Shown: piece after piece, positions 52,214 to 63,021 of the stretch | Layout of the letters: each line of letters opens with the position of its first letter | How positions within the stretch are numbered: position 1 is the first letter of the stretch | Assembly: GCA_036504735.1 (NCBI GenBank) | Contig: DASXUQ010000005.1 | Span: 465,377 to 529,376 of the forward strand | DNA: 64,000 nucleotides | From: a bacterium | GTDB lineage: Bacteria > Electryoneota > RPQS01 | Direction: 5' to 3' | Notes under the pieces: generated by a model | Told to the model about the DNA's origin: nothing | Databases searched by the model: none | What the model saw: the letters and a program-made list of their open reading frames with translations, nothing else | Program-made: the position numbers and the translations under genes

Positions 52214-55200
52214 CTGAGAACCGCAAGTTTGCCGCGCACGGTCTTGCCATCACTTTCGATGGTGTACAGGTAGACGCCGCCGGCGACGGGATCGCCGTGG
52301 TCATTCGCCAAATCCCAGCGGGAAGCGCCTGTGGAATTGCTGTGCTCGATCTTGCGGACCAGAGTGCCATGCAAGGTGAACACGCGAATGGTCGCCTGTA
52401 CGGGCAGGGCCGCAAACAGAACCCCTTGCGCACCGCCCGCACCCGCGCCCTTATAAGGATTGGGGAAGACGTAGGCATTGTCCAGTGAACCCGCAGGACC
52501 TTGCAGTACGAGGTCGGCCTGGCCGCCACTGGTGTCGAGGGCTGTTCCGGAATCATTGGTAACGCCCCGTATCAGCAGGCGGGCGGAAACTCCCAGCGCG
52601 CCCACCGGGTACCGGGGATCGAGATGCACGATCACGCTGTCGCGGCTGAACGCCAAGGCCTCTACGCTCAACACATTGTGCAGCGCAGTGATGTCGTTTT
52701 CGTAGGCGAGATGATAATGCGATGCATCCGTGGCGGACGCCGACATGGGTTCGGAGAAGGCGATCAGTACCGTGCTGGAAGGCGACGTGCCCAGCACGCG
52801 ATGGGTGAGCACATGGGGAACGTCCAGCGTGATCTGGCGGACCTCGAAAACAACGATGGAATCCGCCGCCGGTAATGCGGCGCCAAGAGCGTCATAGAGC
52901 CCGTTCAGCCTCATTACGTGCCAGCCATTGGAGAAGTTTCCATCAAAGGTGAGGTGGACGGTGCGGCCATTTTCCCCCGGCGAAACCACGGCGGGCATGC
53001 GGCCGTCTTCCGCCAGATGGTAGGCCCACTGATGCTGGGCAGACGGGCCGAGCGGAGACGAGAACCGCAACTCGACAAAATGCGGAGCGATAAAGCGCGC
53101 CGTATCGTTGGCGCTGGCCGGGCGGTGGGCTGTAACCTGAACGTAGGGCGACAAGACGCTGAGTGGATTGGCAAAGCTCGCGTTGACGCCGGCCACCGCA
53201 TAGGTATAGGTAACATTCGAATCCGCGGTCAGCGTAATGGCCGTATCCTGCGTGGTAACAATAGGCGCAAAATCGGGCGCGGCCAGTGCGCGGTAAACGC
53301 GGTAGCTGTCGGCATCAGCAGAGTGGCTCCACGCCAGGCGGATGGATTGAACGCCGAGCGGTTCGCCCGTGAAACTGAGCGGAGGATGCGGGCGCTGGGT
53401 CGTTCCGGCGGCATACTGGATGCGCTCCAGATGCGTGCCGTTGGATCCGAAAATCTCGTTGATCCCGTCACCGTCCCAATCTACCACCAGAGAAGTGTTG
53501 GCCTCGGAGGGGGATTCATACCACACCGGGAGATAGCGGCCGGAGACGGCGTCGCGCTTGATGATGTAGTAATCGGGGAAAGCAGAAATCAGAATCTCGG
53601 CACGGCCATCGCCGTCCACATCCGCCACAGTGACCGATGCCGGATGCTCGCTGACGGGAGCATTGCCCTGAATCAGCACCGAATCCACGACGGCAAAACT
53701 GTCGTCCGCGACGCGATGGAAAATGAAATATTCCCAGTGCAGGCTGCGGGTCTGGCTCTCGGATCCGCCGATATCCGCCGAGCGGCAGCCAGACACGAAC
53801 TCCGGCCGCCCGTCGCCGTCAAGATCGCCGGACGCATACCAGGACACGGCATCTTCAAGCGGCAGCCGTTTGCTCCATTTCTGCTCGATACCTGTGGCGG
53901 TCTTCTCGCAGAAAATGATGTCGCCGTCATAATCGCCATAGAGGAAATCAAGTTGGCCGTCGCTGTCCAGATCGCCGATCAGGACTTTGGGCGAGCCCAA
54001 AGCGTTGGAGCCCGTGGTGCGATTGGGAAGTGTATCCACCGGTGTCAAGGCATAACCGGCTCCCACAGAGTAGATCACATAGCCGTCTCTATTCCCTACA
54101 AACTGCCGGCCGATGATCTCGCCGTGGCCGTCGGTGGAATCGAGATCGAGAAAGCCCGCGCCGACAAATCCGGTCGAATCCTCAAAGACGGTAGTGTTGA
54201 AGGGACCGCAGGAATCGGATTGCTCCCAGATACGGGTCGTGGTGGACGAATAGCGTCCCATGATTTCCTTGAGTCCATCCTGATCGGCGTCGCCGACAGC
54301 CTGCGGAATATAGGCGCCGTAAATCGCCAGCGTGTCGGCAAAGGCCTGGCCATTCCATTCGAAGGCGTACATGAAGCGAACGGTATTGTTTTCTCTGATG
54401 GGCAGATCCCAGATTTCGGGGCGACCGTTGCAATTGAAATCGGTCGTGAACGGCGCCATATAGCCGTGGCCTTTGTCGGTGTCGGTGCGCGTCCAGAGAT
54501 TGGAACTGAACGGAGGCTCATGGACCTCGAAGGTGTACAGATCGGAATCGGCGGCAATTCCCGCCGTGTTGGTGACGCGCACACGCACGCGCCATACGCC
54601 GGGATGTTCGCGCTGCGAGAGTACGACCGCGTGGTCCTTGCTGACGTAGCCGAAATCTTCACGCACCGAATCGCCCTGCGTATTGGTCAGCAGCAAACTG
54701 GCGCCGGTCATCTCGTTGACCCAGACTTGAACCAGGTCGCCATAAGTATCGTAATCCAGCATGCGGCGGATCCGAACCGAGTCGATGCGCGGCCCATTGT
54801 GCTGAATGAACAGATGGGCGCAGTCTACCGACACGGCACCATCGGTGCCAAAGGTGGACAGCCGCAGTGTCATGACGGTGTCCACAGCCGGGAGTTGGAC
54901 GCGTCCAAGCGAGTCGCCATGCACACGGACGGCGCCTGTGGAAATCTGCGTCCAGTCCGCCGGATCTTCCCCGAGCCCGGCATACAGATCCCAATAGGAG
55001 AAAGCCGATCCCCAGGCCTCGCCACGTACCACAAAGTCCGCCCGCAGACCGTCGTCGGTGCGCGGGGACGTAATACGGGCGACGACTTCCGAGCTGAAGG
55101 CCGCCTGCTCCACGGCGCGGCGGGCATTGACGCGGCCGCTGGCCGTCTCGGGGTCCCAGCCCGCTGGGCGCAGATCATCCGCCGTAGACCGCAAAATCTG

Positions 55201-56496
55201 TTTGATGTCGTTGGGCGTGAGCTGGGGATTGACCGAGAGCATCAACGCGGCGACACCGCACACCTGCGGGGCGGCATAGCTGGTACCCGCAGAGGATAGC
55301 CAGGGTCCGCATTCTCCGCCCAGAAGGGTCGAGACCATGTTGACGCCGGGGGCCATGATGGTCAGCCAAGGTCCGTAGTTCGAGAAGCTGGCGCGGTGAT
55401 CGATCTGGTCCGATGCACCAACGGCAATCACCTCCGGATAACCTGCCGGGTAATGGATCTCATCCACGTGCAGGTTGCCCGCCGACGCCACCAGCGTCAC
55501 ACCCGCCTGAGACACGATCTGGACGGTTTCGCGCAGCAGCGGTGACGCCACCACGTCGCCGAAACTCATATTGACAACCCGCGCGCCCATTTGAGCGGCA
55601 TAGAGCAGCGCGGCGGCAATATCATCTTCTTCGAGGAAACCATCGTGATTGCCGGCGCGCAAAATCATGAAGCGGCAGTTGTAGCCGACGGAGGCGATGC
55701 AGGAACCGTTATCGGTGGCAGCAGCGGCAATGCCCGCCACGAACGTGCCGTGGCCCATATCATCCATCGGGTCGGGATCACGAACCAGATGGTCGCCCGA
55801 CGAGGGCAGCGCAGGCGAATCGACAAAATCATAACCGATGGAATCGTCCACGAAGCCGTTGCCGTCGTCATCCACGCCGGGAAGGCCATTCAGCTCCGCC
55901 CAATTCCGCCACATGTTGGGTCGAAGATCGGGATGCAAATAGTCGACGCCCGTGTCGATGATACCGATGACGATATTCGTATCGCCGCGCGTGAGTTCCC
56001 ACGCCGTGGTCGCCGAGATTCGGCTAAGCCACCACTCCTGTGAGAACAGGCTGTCATTGGGAGTCAGACCGTCATCGAGGTGAGCGTCTTCCGTCCGAAA
56101 CAGATGATTGGGAGAGGTCCATTCGACCTCGGGATCGGCGCTGATCAGAGCCTGAAGGGAGTCGAGATTCAGCATGGGATCCGTGCGCAGCAGTACCAGC
56201 GGAGCCGTCGAGGCAAAGCGGCGGGCAAACGGAGCCAGCGGCTGCGTCAGCGTGGCGCTCTGAGTCTCGAGCAGATGATCCACCGCAGAAACGCCGGAGC
56301 GAGTCACCTGATCCAGGCCGGTCCGCGCCGGAACATGCCGCAGCTTGATCATCAGTTCGCCGGGGACAGATTCGGCGAACGCTGCGCCACAGAACAGGCA
56401 CAACGCGAGCAGGATCAACAAGAGGGGAATAGAACGCGCGGGAGAGGGATTGGAGAAGACGGAGCGGTGATGGAAGTCCGGGGGATTGGTCTGCAT
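52210..56496 (-). CDS. Subtilisin-like S8 protease with FG-GAP, Fn3 and T9SS sorting domain
   Basis: The protein has 1,428 residues from the ATG at 56496; a GTG two codons earlier is possible. After the signal peptide (PLLLILLALCLFCGAAFAE) comes an inhibitor-like propeptide. The S8 domain has Asp in GIIDTGVDYLHPD (about 178), His in GHGTFVAGI (about 248) and Ser in GTSYAAPQV (about 406). Next are beta domains, FG-GAP-type loops (DLDSDGQLD, DLDGDGRPE, DVDGDGRAE), a fibronectin-like domain and SbsA-like Ig modules. The T9SS sorting domain closes it (VFPNPYKGAGAGG ... AGGVYLYTI), with FPNPY replacing the common PNPFN. It lies mid-operon, 33 bp after comF and overlapping coaE. Confidence 0.93.
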   Translation of the reverse strand: MQTNPPDFHHRSVFSNPSPARSIPLLLILLALCLFCGAAFAESVPGELMIKLRHVPARTGLDQVTRSGVSAVDHLLETQSATLTQPLAPFARRFASTAPLVLLRTDPMLNLDSLQALISADPEVEWTSPNHLFRTEDAHLDDGLTPNDSLFSQEWWLSRISATTAWELTRGDTNIVIGIIDTGVDYLHPDLRPNMWRNWAELNGLPGVDDDGNGFVDDSIGYDFVDSPALPSSGDHLVRDPDPMDDMGHGTFVAGIAAAATDNGSCIASVGYNCRFMILRAGNHDGFLEEDDIAAALLYAAQMGARVVNMSFGDVVASPLLRETVQIVSQAGVTLVASAGNLHVDEIHYPAGYPEVIAVGASDQIDHRASFSNYGPWLTIMAPGVNMVSTLLGGECGPWLSSAGTSYAAPQVCGVAALMLSVNPQLTPNDIKQILRSTADDLRPAGWDPETASGRVNARRAVEQAAFSSEVVARITSPRTDDGLRADFVVRGEAWGSAFSYWDLYAGLGEDPADWTQISTGAVRVHGDSLGRVQLPAVDTVMTLRLSTFGTDGAVSVDCAHLFIQHNGPRIDSVRIRRMLDYDTYGDLVQVWVNEMTGASLLLTNTQGDSVREDFGYVSKDHAVVLSQREHPGVWRVRVRVTNTAGIAADSDLYTFEVHEPPFSSNLWTRTDTDKGHGYMAPFTTDFNCNGRPEIWDLPIRENNTVRFMYAFEWNGQAFADTLAIYGAYIPQAVGDADQDGLKEIMGRYSSTTTRIWEQSDSCGPFNTTVFEDSTGFVGAGFLDLDSTDGHGEIIGRQFVGNRDGYVIYSVGAGYALTPVDTLPNRTTGSNALGSPKVLIGDLDSDGQLDFLYGDYDGDIIFCEKTATGIEQKWSKRLPLEDAVSWYASGDLDGDGRPEFVSGCRSADIGGSESQTRSLHWEYFIFHRVADDSFAVVDSVLIQGNAPVSEHPASVTVADVDGDGRAEILISAFPDYYIIKRDAVSGRYLPVWYESPSEANTSLVVDWDGDGINEIFGSNGTHLERIQYAAGTTQRPHPPLSFTGEPLGVQSIRLAWSHSADADSYRVYRALAAPDFAPIVTTQDTAITLTADSNVTYTYAVAGVNASFANPLSVLSPYVQVTAHRPASANDTARFIAPHFVELRFSSPLGPSAQHQWAYHLAEDGRMPAVVSPGENGRTVHLTFDGNFSNGWHVMRLNGLYDALGAALPAADSIVVFEVRQITLDVPHVLTHRVLGTSPSSTVLIAFSEPMSASATDASHYHLAYENDITALHNVLSVEALAFSRDSVIVHLDPRYPVGALGVSARLLIRGVTNDSGTALDTSGGQADLVLQGPAGSLDNAYVFPNPYKGAGAGGAQGVLFAALPVQATIRVFTLHGTLVRKIEHSNSTGASRWDLANDHGDPVAGGVYLYTIESDGKTVRGKLAVLR

Positions 56497-56529
56497 AGTC
56501 ACCTTGTTTAGGGGAAAGGATCCGGCAGA

Positions 56530-57207
56530 TCACGACTGATGCGCGAGAGCGAAGGACAATGCTCCCACCCATTCGACACCCGCGTCCTTAAGTGTGCGCG
56601 CACACTCGTTCACGGTTGCGCCGGTGGTGATCACATCGTCAATCAACAGAACAGCTTTGGGAATGGGGACCCCGCGCCGGAGTTCGAACGCGCCTTTGAC
56701 ATTGGCGGAACGGTCTCGAAAGTTGCGCGCGGTTTGCGTGGGCGTGTGGCGCGAACGGCGCAGCAGCGACACAGGCATGTCGTGACCGGTCGCGCGAGCC
56801 AACTCACAGGCAAGCAGGCGGCTTTGGTTAAAACCGCGGGTCAGATGCCGCCGCCAATGCAAAGGCACCTCGACCCAGGTCAGATCCGCCTGCACAAAAC
56901 GGATGGGGAGACGTGACACCAGCTTCTGCGCCATGATGGCGGCCAGTGGCTTGACTCCCTCGTATTTCAGCGCGTGCACGGATGCCTTGACGACATCCAT
57001 CGCGGCGAAGCGGTAACCGCAGGCGGTGCGGTCTATGTGGTAGAGTTTGTGCAGGTCGCGCAGGTCAGCCACGGGCGCATTGGTCCAGCACCGCGCACAA
57101 AACAGGATCGCCGGCTGTTCCAGTGCCTCGCCGCACACCGCGCATAGAGGCGGAAACACCACATCCCAGATGGGCCAGGTGCGGGGATGCGGGAGGACGA
57201 GGTTCAC
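56530..57207 (-). CDS. comF: ComF family phosphoribosyltransferase-like protein
   Basis: The protein has 225 residues. An N-terminal zinc ribbon (CAVCGEAL ... FCARCW) is followed by the ComF phosphoribosyltransferase fold with HWRRHLTRGFNQS and the PRPP-loop VLLIDDVITTGATV. ComF relatives are needed for DNA uptake and chromosomal transformation in several bacteria; the reaction is unknown. It overlaps the stop of lon by 4 bp. Confidence 0.95.
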   Translation of the reverse strand: MNLVLPHPRTWPIWDVVFPPLCAVCGEALEQPAILFCARCWTNAPVADLRDLHKLYHIDRTACGYRFAAMDVVKASVHALKYEGVKPLAAIMAQKLVSRLPIRFVQADLTWVEVPLHWRRHLTRGFNQSRLLACELARATGHDMPVSLLRRSRHTPTQTARNFRDRSANVKGAFELRRGVPIPKAVLLIDDVITTGATVNECARTLKDAGVEWVGALSFALAHQS

Positions 57208-59621
57208 GATTTGTTGCGGCCATTGTTGGCCCGGCCATTCTTTACAGGCACCAGCGCGTACTCGAGAACTTCATCGACGTTGCTCACGAACAAAAAGGTC
57301 ATGGCCTTCTTCACATAGTCCGGAACGTTGTTCAGGTCTTTCTCGTTAGCGCGGGGTACAATCACCGTCTTGATGCCGTAGCGGTTGGCGGCCACAACCT
57401 TTTCGCGCAGTCCGCCAATCGGCAGTACGCGGCCCGAGAGCGTAATCTCCCCCGTCATCGCCAAATCATGTTTGACCGGGCGATTGGTAAAGAGCGACGC
57501 GAGCGATGTCGCCAGAGTGATGCCCGCGGAAGGTCCGTCCTTGGGAGTCGCGCCGGCAGGGACATGAATATGAATATCGTGGCGCGCAAACTCTTCGGGG
57601 GCGACGTGATACTTCTCGGCATGAGCACGCAAATAGGACAGTGCAATCTGCGCGGATTCTTTCATAACATCGCCGAGTTGTCCGGTAACCTGTAATTGCT
57701 TGGCGCCGGGCATCCATGTCGACTCGATCACCAGCACATCTCCACCGACGGGAGTCCAGCCGAGCCCCAGCGCAACGCCCACGCCGGGAAGATTATGCAC
57801 GGTATCTTCGAGAAATTGCGGAATGCCGAGATATTCCGGCACCGTCTTCTCGGTGATGGTCACCTTGACGTTTTTGCCGGCCACGACGTCGCGCGCCACC
57901 TTGCGGCAGACCGATGCGATCTGCTGCTCGAGACGGCGCACCCCAGCTTCACGGGTATATCCCTGAATAATGGCTTCGATGCCCTTGTCCGTAAAGGTAA
58001 TATTGGATTTCTTGAGCCCGGTTTCTTCAACCTGCCGGGGCACCAGATAATGCCTGGCAATCTGCACCTTTTCACTGGTAATGTAACTGGAGATCTCGAT
58101 GATCTCCATGCGGTCCCGCAGCGGCCCGGGAATCAGAGACCTGTCATTGGCCGTAGTAATGAAGAAAACCTTGGAGAGATCGAACTCCACGTCGATGTAG
58201 TGGTCGGCGAAGGTCGAATTTTGAGCGGGATCGAGCACCTCGAGCAGCGCCGAAGCGGGATCGCCGCGGAAGTCCGCGCCGAGTTTGTCGATCTCGTCGA
58301 GCATGATGACCGGATTGTTGACCGCCACGCGGCGGATAGACTGCATGATGCGGCCCGGCATGGCGCCGACGTACGTGCGGCGATGACCGCGAATTTCCGC
58401 TTCATCGCGCACGCCGCCCAGACTCAGACGCACAAATTCGCGGTTGAGCGCCACGGCAATCGATTTGCCGAGGGACGTCTTCCCTACTCCGGGAGGGCCG
58501 ACGAAACAGAGGATCGGACCCTTGCCGGTCGGACGCAGCTTGCGCACCACGAGGAATTCAAGAATGCGATTCTTGACCTCTTCGAGGCCGTAATGATCGC
58601 GGTTCAGCACCAGAGCGGCCTTTTCGACGTCCAACTCCTCGTCCGTGTGCTTGCGCCACGGCAGTGAAACCAGCCATTCGATGTAGGTCCGAGAGACCGT
58701 GTATTCGGCGGAGGCTGGAGACATGCGCCGCATGCGGTCCAGTTCCTTGGTGGCGGCATCGAGAGCCTGCACCGGCATTTCGGCGGCCTTGATGCGCTGC
58801 TCCAGATCAGCCACTTCCGCGGCGCCTTCGGTATCTTCACCGAGTTCCTTGCGGATGGCCTTCAACTGCTCGCGCAAGTAGTATTCGCGCTGGCCGTGCG
58901 CCATTTCGTTCTCGACGCGCGATTGAATCTCCGACCCCAACTGAACCAGCTTGACTTCGCGGGCAATCTGCGTTGCCACGAGGTTCAGACGGGTTTCGAG
59001 ATTATTGGCTTCGAGGATCTCCTGCTTGCGGTCGAGGGGAATATTCAGATTGGATGCGACGATGTCCGCCAGCGCGCCCGGATCGCTGATGTTGTATACC
59101 GCGATCTTCACTTCCTCGGGGATGGTCTGGCTGATCTCGGCAAGCTTCGTGAAGTCTTCGACGATCCGCTTCATCAGAGCTTCGACCTTGATCGTGCGGC
59201 CCCGGTCCATCGGCAACACGTTGACCTCGACCCGCAGGTACGGATCGGTTTCCACGATGCGAGTCTGCTCGACGCGCACCAGTCCCTGCACAAGCAGGCG
59301 CAACGAACCGTCGGGAACGCGGAACATCTTGAGGATCTGCACCGCGCTGCCGGTGCGGTAGAACTGGTCTTCCGGCTTGTCGGACTTGGGCTCGGCGATG
59401 CGCGCGAAAGCGGCCAGCATCTTGGAGCCGGTCAGAGCATCGTTAATCAGGCGGACGATGGGCTCGGCAGTGACGACAAGTGGCGCAATGGTGTTTGGGA
59501 AAATGATCACATCATTGATCACCATGGCCGGCAAAATATCCGGGATATGCAGTGTGCCTTCGCCGCCGTCGGCTTCAACCGTATCGGCCGGGCGGTCTAC
59601 TGCGTCAACGGGTAACGTCAT
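57204..59621 (-). CDS. lon: Lon ATP-dependent protease
   Basis: The protein has 805 residues, the standard LonA size. The N-terminal LON substrate-binding domain (about 30-215, '[16 protein letters not shown]') is followed by a coiled-coil region. The AAA+ module carries Walker [15 protein letters not shown] and Walker [12 protein letters not shown]. The C-terminal protease domain has the Ser-Lys dyad: Ser in KDGPSAGIT (about 697) and Lys in GLREKVVAA (about 740). It degrades misfolded and regulatory proteins in the cytoplasm. It overlaps hsp20 by 4 bp and comF by 4 bp. Confidence 0.97.
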   Translation of the reverse strand: MTLPVDAVDRPADTVEADGGEGTLHIPDILPAMVINDVIIFPNTIAPLVVTAEPIVRLINDALTGSKMLAAFARIAEPKSDKPEDQFYRTGSAVQILKMFRVPDGSLRLLVQGLVRVEQTRIVETDPYLRVEVNVLPMDRGRTIKVEALMKRIVEDFTKLAEISQTIPEEVKIAVYNISDPGALADIVASNLNIPLDRKQEILEANNLETRLNLVATQIAREVKLVQLGSEIQSRVENEMAHGQREYYLREQLKAIRKELGEDTEGAAEVADLEQRIKAAEMPVQALDAATKELDRMRRMSPASAEYTVSRTYIEWLVSLPWRKHTDEELDVEKAALVLNRDHYGLEEVKNRILEFLVVRKLRPTGKGPILCFVGPPGVGKTSLGKSIAVALNREFVRLSLGGVRDEAEIRGHRRTYVGAMPGRIMQSIRRVAVNNPVIMLDEIDKLGADFRGDPASALLEVLDPAQNSTFADHYIDVEFDLSKVFFITTANDRSLIPGPLRDRMEIIEISSYITSEKVQIARHYLVPRQVEETGLKKSNITFTDKGIEAIIQGYTREAGVRRLEQQIASVCRKVARDVVAGKNVKVTITEKTVPEYLGIPQFLEDTVHNLPGVGVALGLGWTPVGGDVLVIESTWMPGAKQLQVTGQLGDVMKESAQIALSYLRAHAEKYHVAPEEFARHDIHIHVPAGATPKDGPSAGITLATSLASLFTNRPVKHDLAMTGEITLSGRVLPIGGLREKVVAANRYGIKTVIVPRANEKDLNNVPDYVKKAMTFLFVSNVDEVLEYALVPVKNGRANNGRNKS

Positions 59622-60085
59622 TCGAGTCCCTCCATGGAGTCTGCGGAAAAGCAGCCGTGAATTTGTCCACCTTCTTTTTTCTGGACATGTACAAGAAGAA
59701 GGCCATCATGGAAGACCGCCCTGGCGGTGGTTCCGTCGACGGCTGACGGAAGTTCCAGCGTGCGAGCGAACGCGCCGCGTTCAATTTCCATGATATGATA
59801 GCAGCGAACGCCGGGCTCGCCGAGTTCGTCGCGCTGCCCGGTAATATGCAGCAAGCTGCCTTCGAAGGACAGACGCACCTGCTCGGGAGCGATCCCGGCG
59901 AGGTTGACCTCAAGCACGAATTCCGTCGGCGTTTCGTACAGATCCACCGGCGGAAACCAGCCGGTCCCGGCGGTCAGTACGGCGTGCTGGCTGCTGTAGA
60001 ATTGGAAGAAATGGTATTGGGAATGGGTGCTCCGCTTCCCGGCAAACTGAATGCCGTCGGAGGACGGGTCTTCGGACTTTATCAT
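59618..60085 (-). CDS. Small heat-shock protein (Hsp20/alpha-crystallin)
   Basis: The protein has 155 residues. The alpha-crystallin domain covers about 45-135, with the strands VDLYETPTEFVLEVNLAGI, LLHITGQR, and a family-typical ERGAFARTLELPSAVD ... VFHDGLLLVHV. The C-terminal I-x-I-type motif is not obvious. It acts as an ATP-independent holdase. It is the first gene of the operon; placing sHsp before lon suggests joint heat-stress control. Confidence 0.95.
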   Translation of the reverse strand: MIKSEDPSSDGIQFAGKRSTHSQYHFFQFYSSQHAVLTAGTGWFPPVDLYETPTEFVLEVNLAGIAPEQVRLSFEGSLLHITGQRDELGEPGVRCYHIMEIERGAFARTLELPSAVDGTTARAVFHDGLLLVHVQKKEGGQIHGCFSADSMEGLE

Positions 60086-60199
60086 ATCCGTGGCTCCCTA
60101 ATCATAAACCGGCCCATTTGGCGGCGCGTTTTCGAGGCGGGGCTTCCCGCGTAAGAGCAAGTCATTTCTGACATAATGAACCCTGTACATCACCCTGGA

Positions 60200-60228
60200 A
60201 ATATACACAGAAGCTTGATAAAGATCAA
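60200..60228 (-). promoter_or_regulatory. Promoter of the hsp20-lon operon, with inverted repeat
   Basis: TTGATC, a 17-bp spacer and TATATT are seen on the minus strand, 115 bp upstream of the hsp20 ATG. CTTGAT-AAAG-ATCAAG (60214-60229) is a perfect inverted repeat over the -35 box and is a candidate repressor site. Confidence 0.65.
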
Positions 60229-60257
60229 GTAAAATTTGGAGTTGGGTGTTCGACAGC

Positions 60258-60286
60258 TTGATTTGCGGCCGGATTCTTGCTAAATT
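60258..60286 (+). promoter_or_regulatory. Promoter of the EEP-family gene
   Basis: TTGATT, a 17-bp spacer and TAAATT. The expected start near 60293 gives a leader of about 74 nt. It diverges from the hsp20 promoter, with the -35 boxes 29 bp apart. Confidence 0.65.
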
Positions 60287-60366
60287 GGTATGGATACACC
60301 GTGACGAATCGAGTGGCGGGTCAGGACTTGTGGTGAAACAGATTGCATCAGGTGATAGGATTTACG

Positions 60367-62928
60367 ATGAAGAGTTGGTTTAGCGTTCTGGTGATGACTG
60401 TAGTGATGGGATGGAATGTGGCGGTGGCGCAGACCTACGAAACCGTCCGGATTGCCACCTACAATGCTCTGAATTATTCCAGTTCGAGTTCGGATACGGC
60501 CTCCCGCAATCCGGAATTCCGCAAAATCCTGAGGGCGATTGACCCGGACATCATTGTCGTGCAGGAAATGCTGTATGCGACTTCGGAAGCCGGCTTTCTC
60601 AGCAATGTGCTGAACGCGGGCCGTCCGAACACCTACAGTTCGGCGCCGTTCAACGATGGCCCGGACACAGACAACGCGATGTTTTTCAAGACTGCGAAGT
60701 TCAGTTTCATCGGTCCGCAGACGGTCTTGCATACAGCACTGCGAGACATTAACGGGTACAGGCTGCGTCCGGCCGGCGTTAGCGTGGACACGCTGGATAT
60801 TCAGATCTACTCCGCCCATCTCAAAGCGTCTCAGGGCTACGAGTCGGCCCGCGGCGCGGAAGCGGAGACTCTGCGGACGTATCTGAACGGTCTCGCTCCC
60901 GGCCATTTCATCGCGGCGGGAGACTTCAACCTCTATACCAGTACGGAACCCGCCTTTCAGAATTTCACCGGCTCGCGCACCAACAACATTGGCCGTCTCT
61001 ATGATCCGCTCAACGTGTCCGGTGACTGGCATGACGGATCAGGGTTCGTCAATGTTCACACTCAGTCCACGAGGCTAAGTGAAGGCGGCCTCGACGACCG
61101 GTTTGATTTCCTGCTGTTGTCCTATGCCTTTCAAGCGCTGCCGGGATGGGAGTATGTGACGGGAAGCTACACCGAATACGGCAACGACGGAAACCATTTT
61201 AACCAGAGCATCAACAGCCCACCGAACAGCGCGGTGCCGGACAGTATTGCCAACGCGCTCTACACCGCGACAGATCACCTTCCGGTTTACCTTGATGTCC
61301 GGCGGCAGGTCGCTTCTGCCGCTGTGGTCACCTTGGTCTCGCCCAACGGCGGTGAAGCTTGGCTGACAGGCAGTGCGCACAATTTGACGTGGACCAGTCA
61401 GAATCTGACGGGAACAGTCACCCTGAAGCTGAACCGCAGCTATCCGGCAGGCACTTGGGAGACACTCTTCAGCGGCGTGTCCAACTCCGGAACACAGGCA
61501 TGGACGGTGACCTCACCGGCGACAGCCACAGCCAGAATTCAAATTGTGTCCGATGCTCAGCCTGCTGTCAATGATGTATCCGACGCCAATTTTGCCATAC
61601 AGACGCCAACGATTACGGTTCAGGCACCCAATGGCGGCGAGTCATGGACCGTGGGACAGACGCATACGCTGGCTTGGAGCAGTAGCGGAATTTCGGGAAA
61701 TGTACGGATCGAACTGAACCGCAGTTATCCATCCGCCAACTGGGAAATTCTCTATGGCAGCGCGGTGAACGACGGATCGGAACCGTGGACAATTTCCTCG
61801 CCCGCTGCGACGCATGCCCGGGTCCGCATCTACAGTATCAGCCAACCTTCCATAGGCGACACATCCAACGCGGATTTTGTGATTGCGCCGACTGCTCCAC
61901 CCGTGGTGATGCATGACAGGCATGGCGATGCCGAGCCGGGATCGGTGGTCTTTACCGCGCTTGTGACAGATGATATGCCGGGACTCTCGGCGAAACTGTT
62001 CTATCGCCGGGCGGAAAGTGCGCTGTTCGATTCCCTGACAATGAATGCGACCGGTTACACCGATGAGTATTCGGCGGCCCCTTCACTCAGCACTGGACGC
62101 TGGATTTACTTCATCCGCGCGATGGACAGTGAAAATCAGGCCACGTCAACCGCAACCTTCGCCCTCTCCGTGGCTCCTGCCTGTGGTCTTGCTCTCGCTT
62201 ACGATGATGGCACTGCGGAAATGTTCAACTGGTCCGCGGCTGACAGCGTGGCCTGGGCGGTAAAATTCTCACCGGCGCGGACGCCCTTTGTCCTGTGCGA
62301 CGCGGATGTTTCCATTGCAGCCTTCCACCCCGATTCCTCCCATACGCCGCTGAAGATTCGCGTCTGGGCAGCGGATGGCCCGAACGGAACACCGGGCACG
62401 CTGCTCCGGGAGGTCGTGCGGGGCTCCATCGGAAATGTGGTTGGCGGATTCCCCTCTCCGGGCGCTCAAAATGCAAGGATCGTGCTGCAAGATGATTCTC
62501 TGCCGCCTCTCGTCTTCAACTCCGACTTCTACGTTGCGGTTCAGAACACGGCAGCCGGAGTGGAGGCATTCGGTCTGGATACCTCCTCAACCCTTGCAAA
62601 CCGGTCTTTTGTATTTGATGCGTGTGACAGCCATTGGTACGCAGAGGATGGTACCCACGCAAACAGCCGCCGGGGCAACCGAATGATCCGTATTCAGGGT
62701 TGGACGGAGAGTCCGGTGCAGTTGGTTATTTCCCGGCAAAACAATGACGTGTGCTTGAGCTGGAGTTCAGCAGGATCTGCTTATTACAAAATTTACAGGT
62801 CTTTATCGGTGGATTTCGGAACCGCCCAGCATTTGGGAACGGTTTCCGATACCACATTCGTTGTGCCTGAGGATATCGCGACTCAAGCTAAGGCCTTCTA
62901 CCTCGTCGTCTCCTCCTCAACGCCGTAG
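60367..62928 (+). CDS. Secreted endonuclease/exonuclease/phosphatase-family protein with KRE9-like repeats
   Basis: The protein has 853 residues from the ATG at 60367, with TAGGA 8 nt upstream; the longer frame adds 8. The signal peptide is MKSWFSVLVMTVVMGWNVAVAQ. The EEP domain (about 25-305) shows IATYNALNY (Asn), IIVVQEM (Glu), YSAHLKAS (His), AAGDFNLY (Asp/Asn) and TDHLPVYLD (Asp-His), so it should be an active metal-dependent nuclease or phosphodiesterase. Two KRE9/KNH-like Ig domains follow (both begin SPNGGEAW or APNGGESW), then a lectin-like and a fibronectin-like domain. No T9SS sorting domain is seen. Confidence 0.88.
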   Translation: MKSWFSVLVMTVVMGWNVAVAQTYETVRIATYNALNYSSSSSDTASRNPEFRKILRAIDPDIIVVQEMLYATSEAGFLSNVLNAGRPNTYSSAPFNDGPDTDNAMFFKTAKFSFIGPQTVLHTALRDINGYRLRPAGVSVDTLDIQIYSAHLKASQGYESARGAEAETLRTYLNGLAPGHFIAAGDFNLYTSTEPAFQNFTGSRTNNIGRLYDPLNVSGDWHDGSGFVNVHTQSTRLSEGGLDDRFDFLLLSYAFQALPGWEYVTGSYTEYGNDGNHFNQSINSPPNSAVPDSIANALYTATDHLPVYLDVRRQVASAAVVTLVSPNGGEAWLTGSAHNLTWTSQNLTGTVTLKLNRSYPAGTWETLFSGVSNSGTQAWTVTSPATATARIQIVSDAQPAVNDVSDANFAIQTPTITVQAPNGGESWTVGQTHTLAWSSSGISGNVRIELNRSYPSANWEILYGSAVNDGSEPWTISSPAATHARVRIYSISQPSIGDTSNADFVIAPTAPPVVMHDRHGDAEPGSVVFTALVTDDMPGLSAKLFYRRAESALFDSLTMNATGYTDEYSAAPSLSTGRWIYFIRAMDSENQATSTATFALSVAPACGLALAYDDGTAEMFNWSAADSVAWAVKFSPARTPFVLCDADVSIAAFHPDSSHTPLKIRVWAADGPNGTPGTLLREVVRGSIGNVVGGFPSPGAQNARIVLQDDSLPPLVFNSDFYVAVQNTAAGVEAFGLDTSSTLANRSFVFDACDSHWYAEDGTHANSRRGNRMIRIQGWTESPVQLVISRQNNDVCLSWSSAGSAYYKIYRSLSVDFGTAQHLGTVSDTTFVVPEDIATQAKAFYLVVSSSTP

Positions 62929-63021
62929 TGTTGCTTCGTGGTCACCCATGAAATGCCCGTGGGACGGTCGATTTTGCCGGATTGTGCGATTTCCGACGCG
63001 GGCGGGGCAATTATGTTTTGC

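Noticed and set aside
52918-55299. 793-residue plus-strand open frame
   Set aside because: It is antisense to the S8 protease's FG-GAP and Ig region; shadow composition.
60200-60229. HAIR or CIRCE heat-shock operator
   Set aside because: The dyad CTTGAT-N4-ATCAAG shares a half-site look with HAIR but has a 4-bp spacer instead of 7 and lacks the full GAGT end; it does not match CIRCE. It is kept only as an unnamed inverted repeat.
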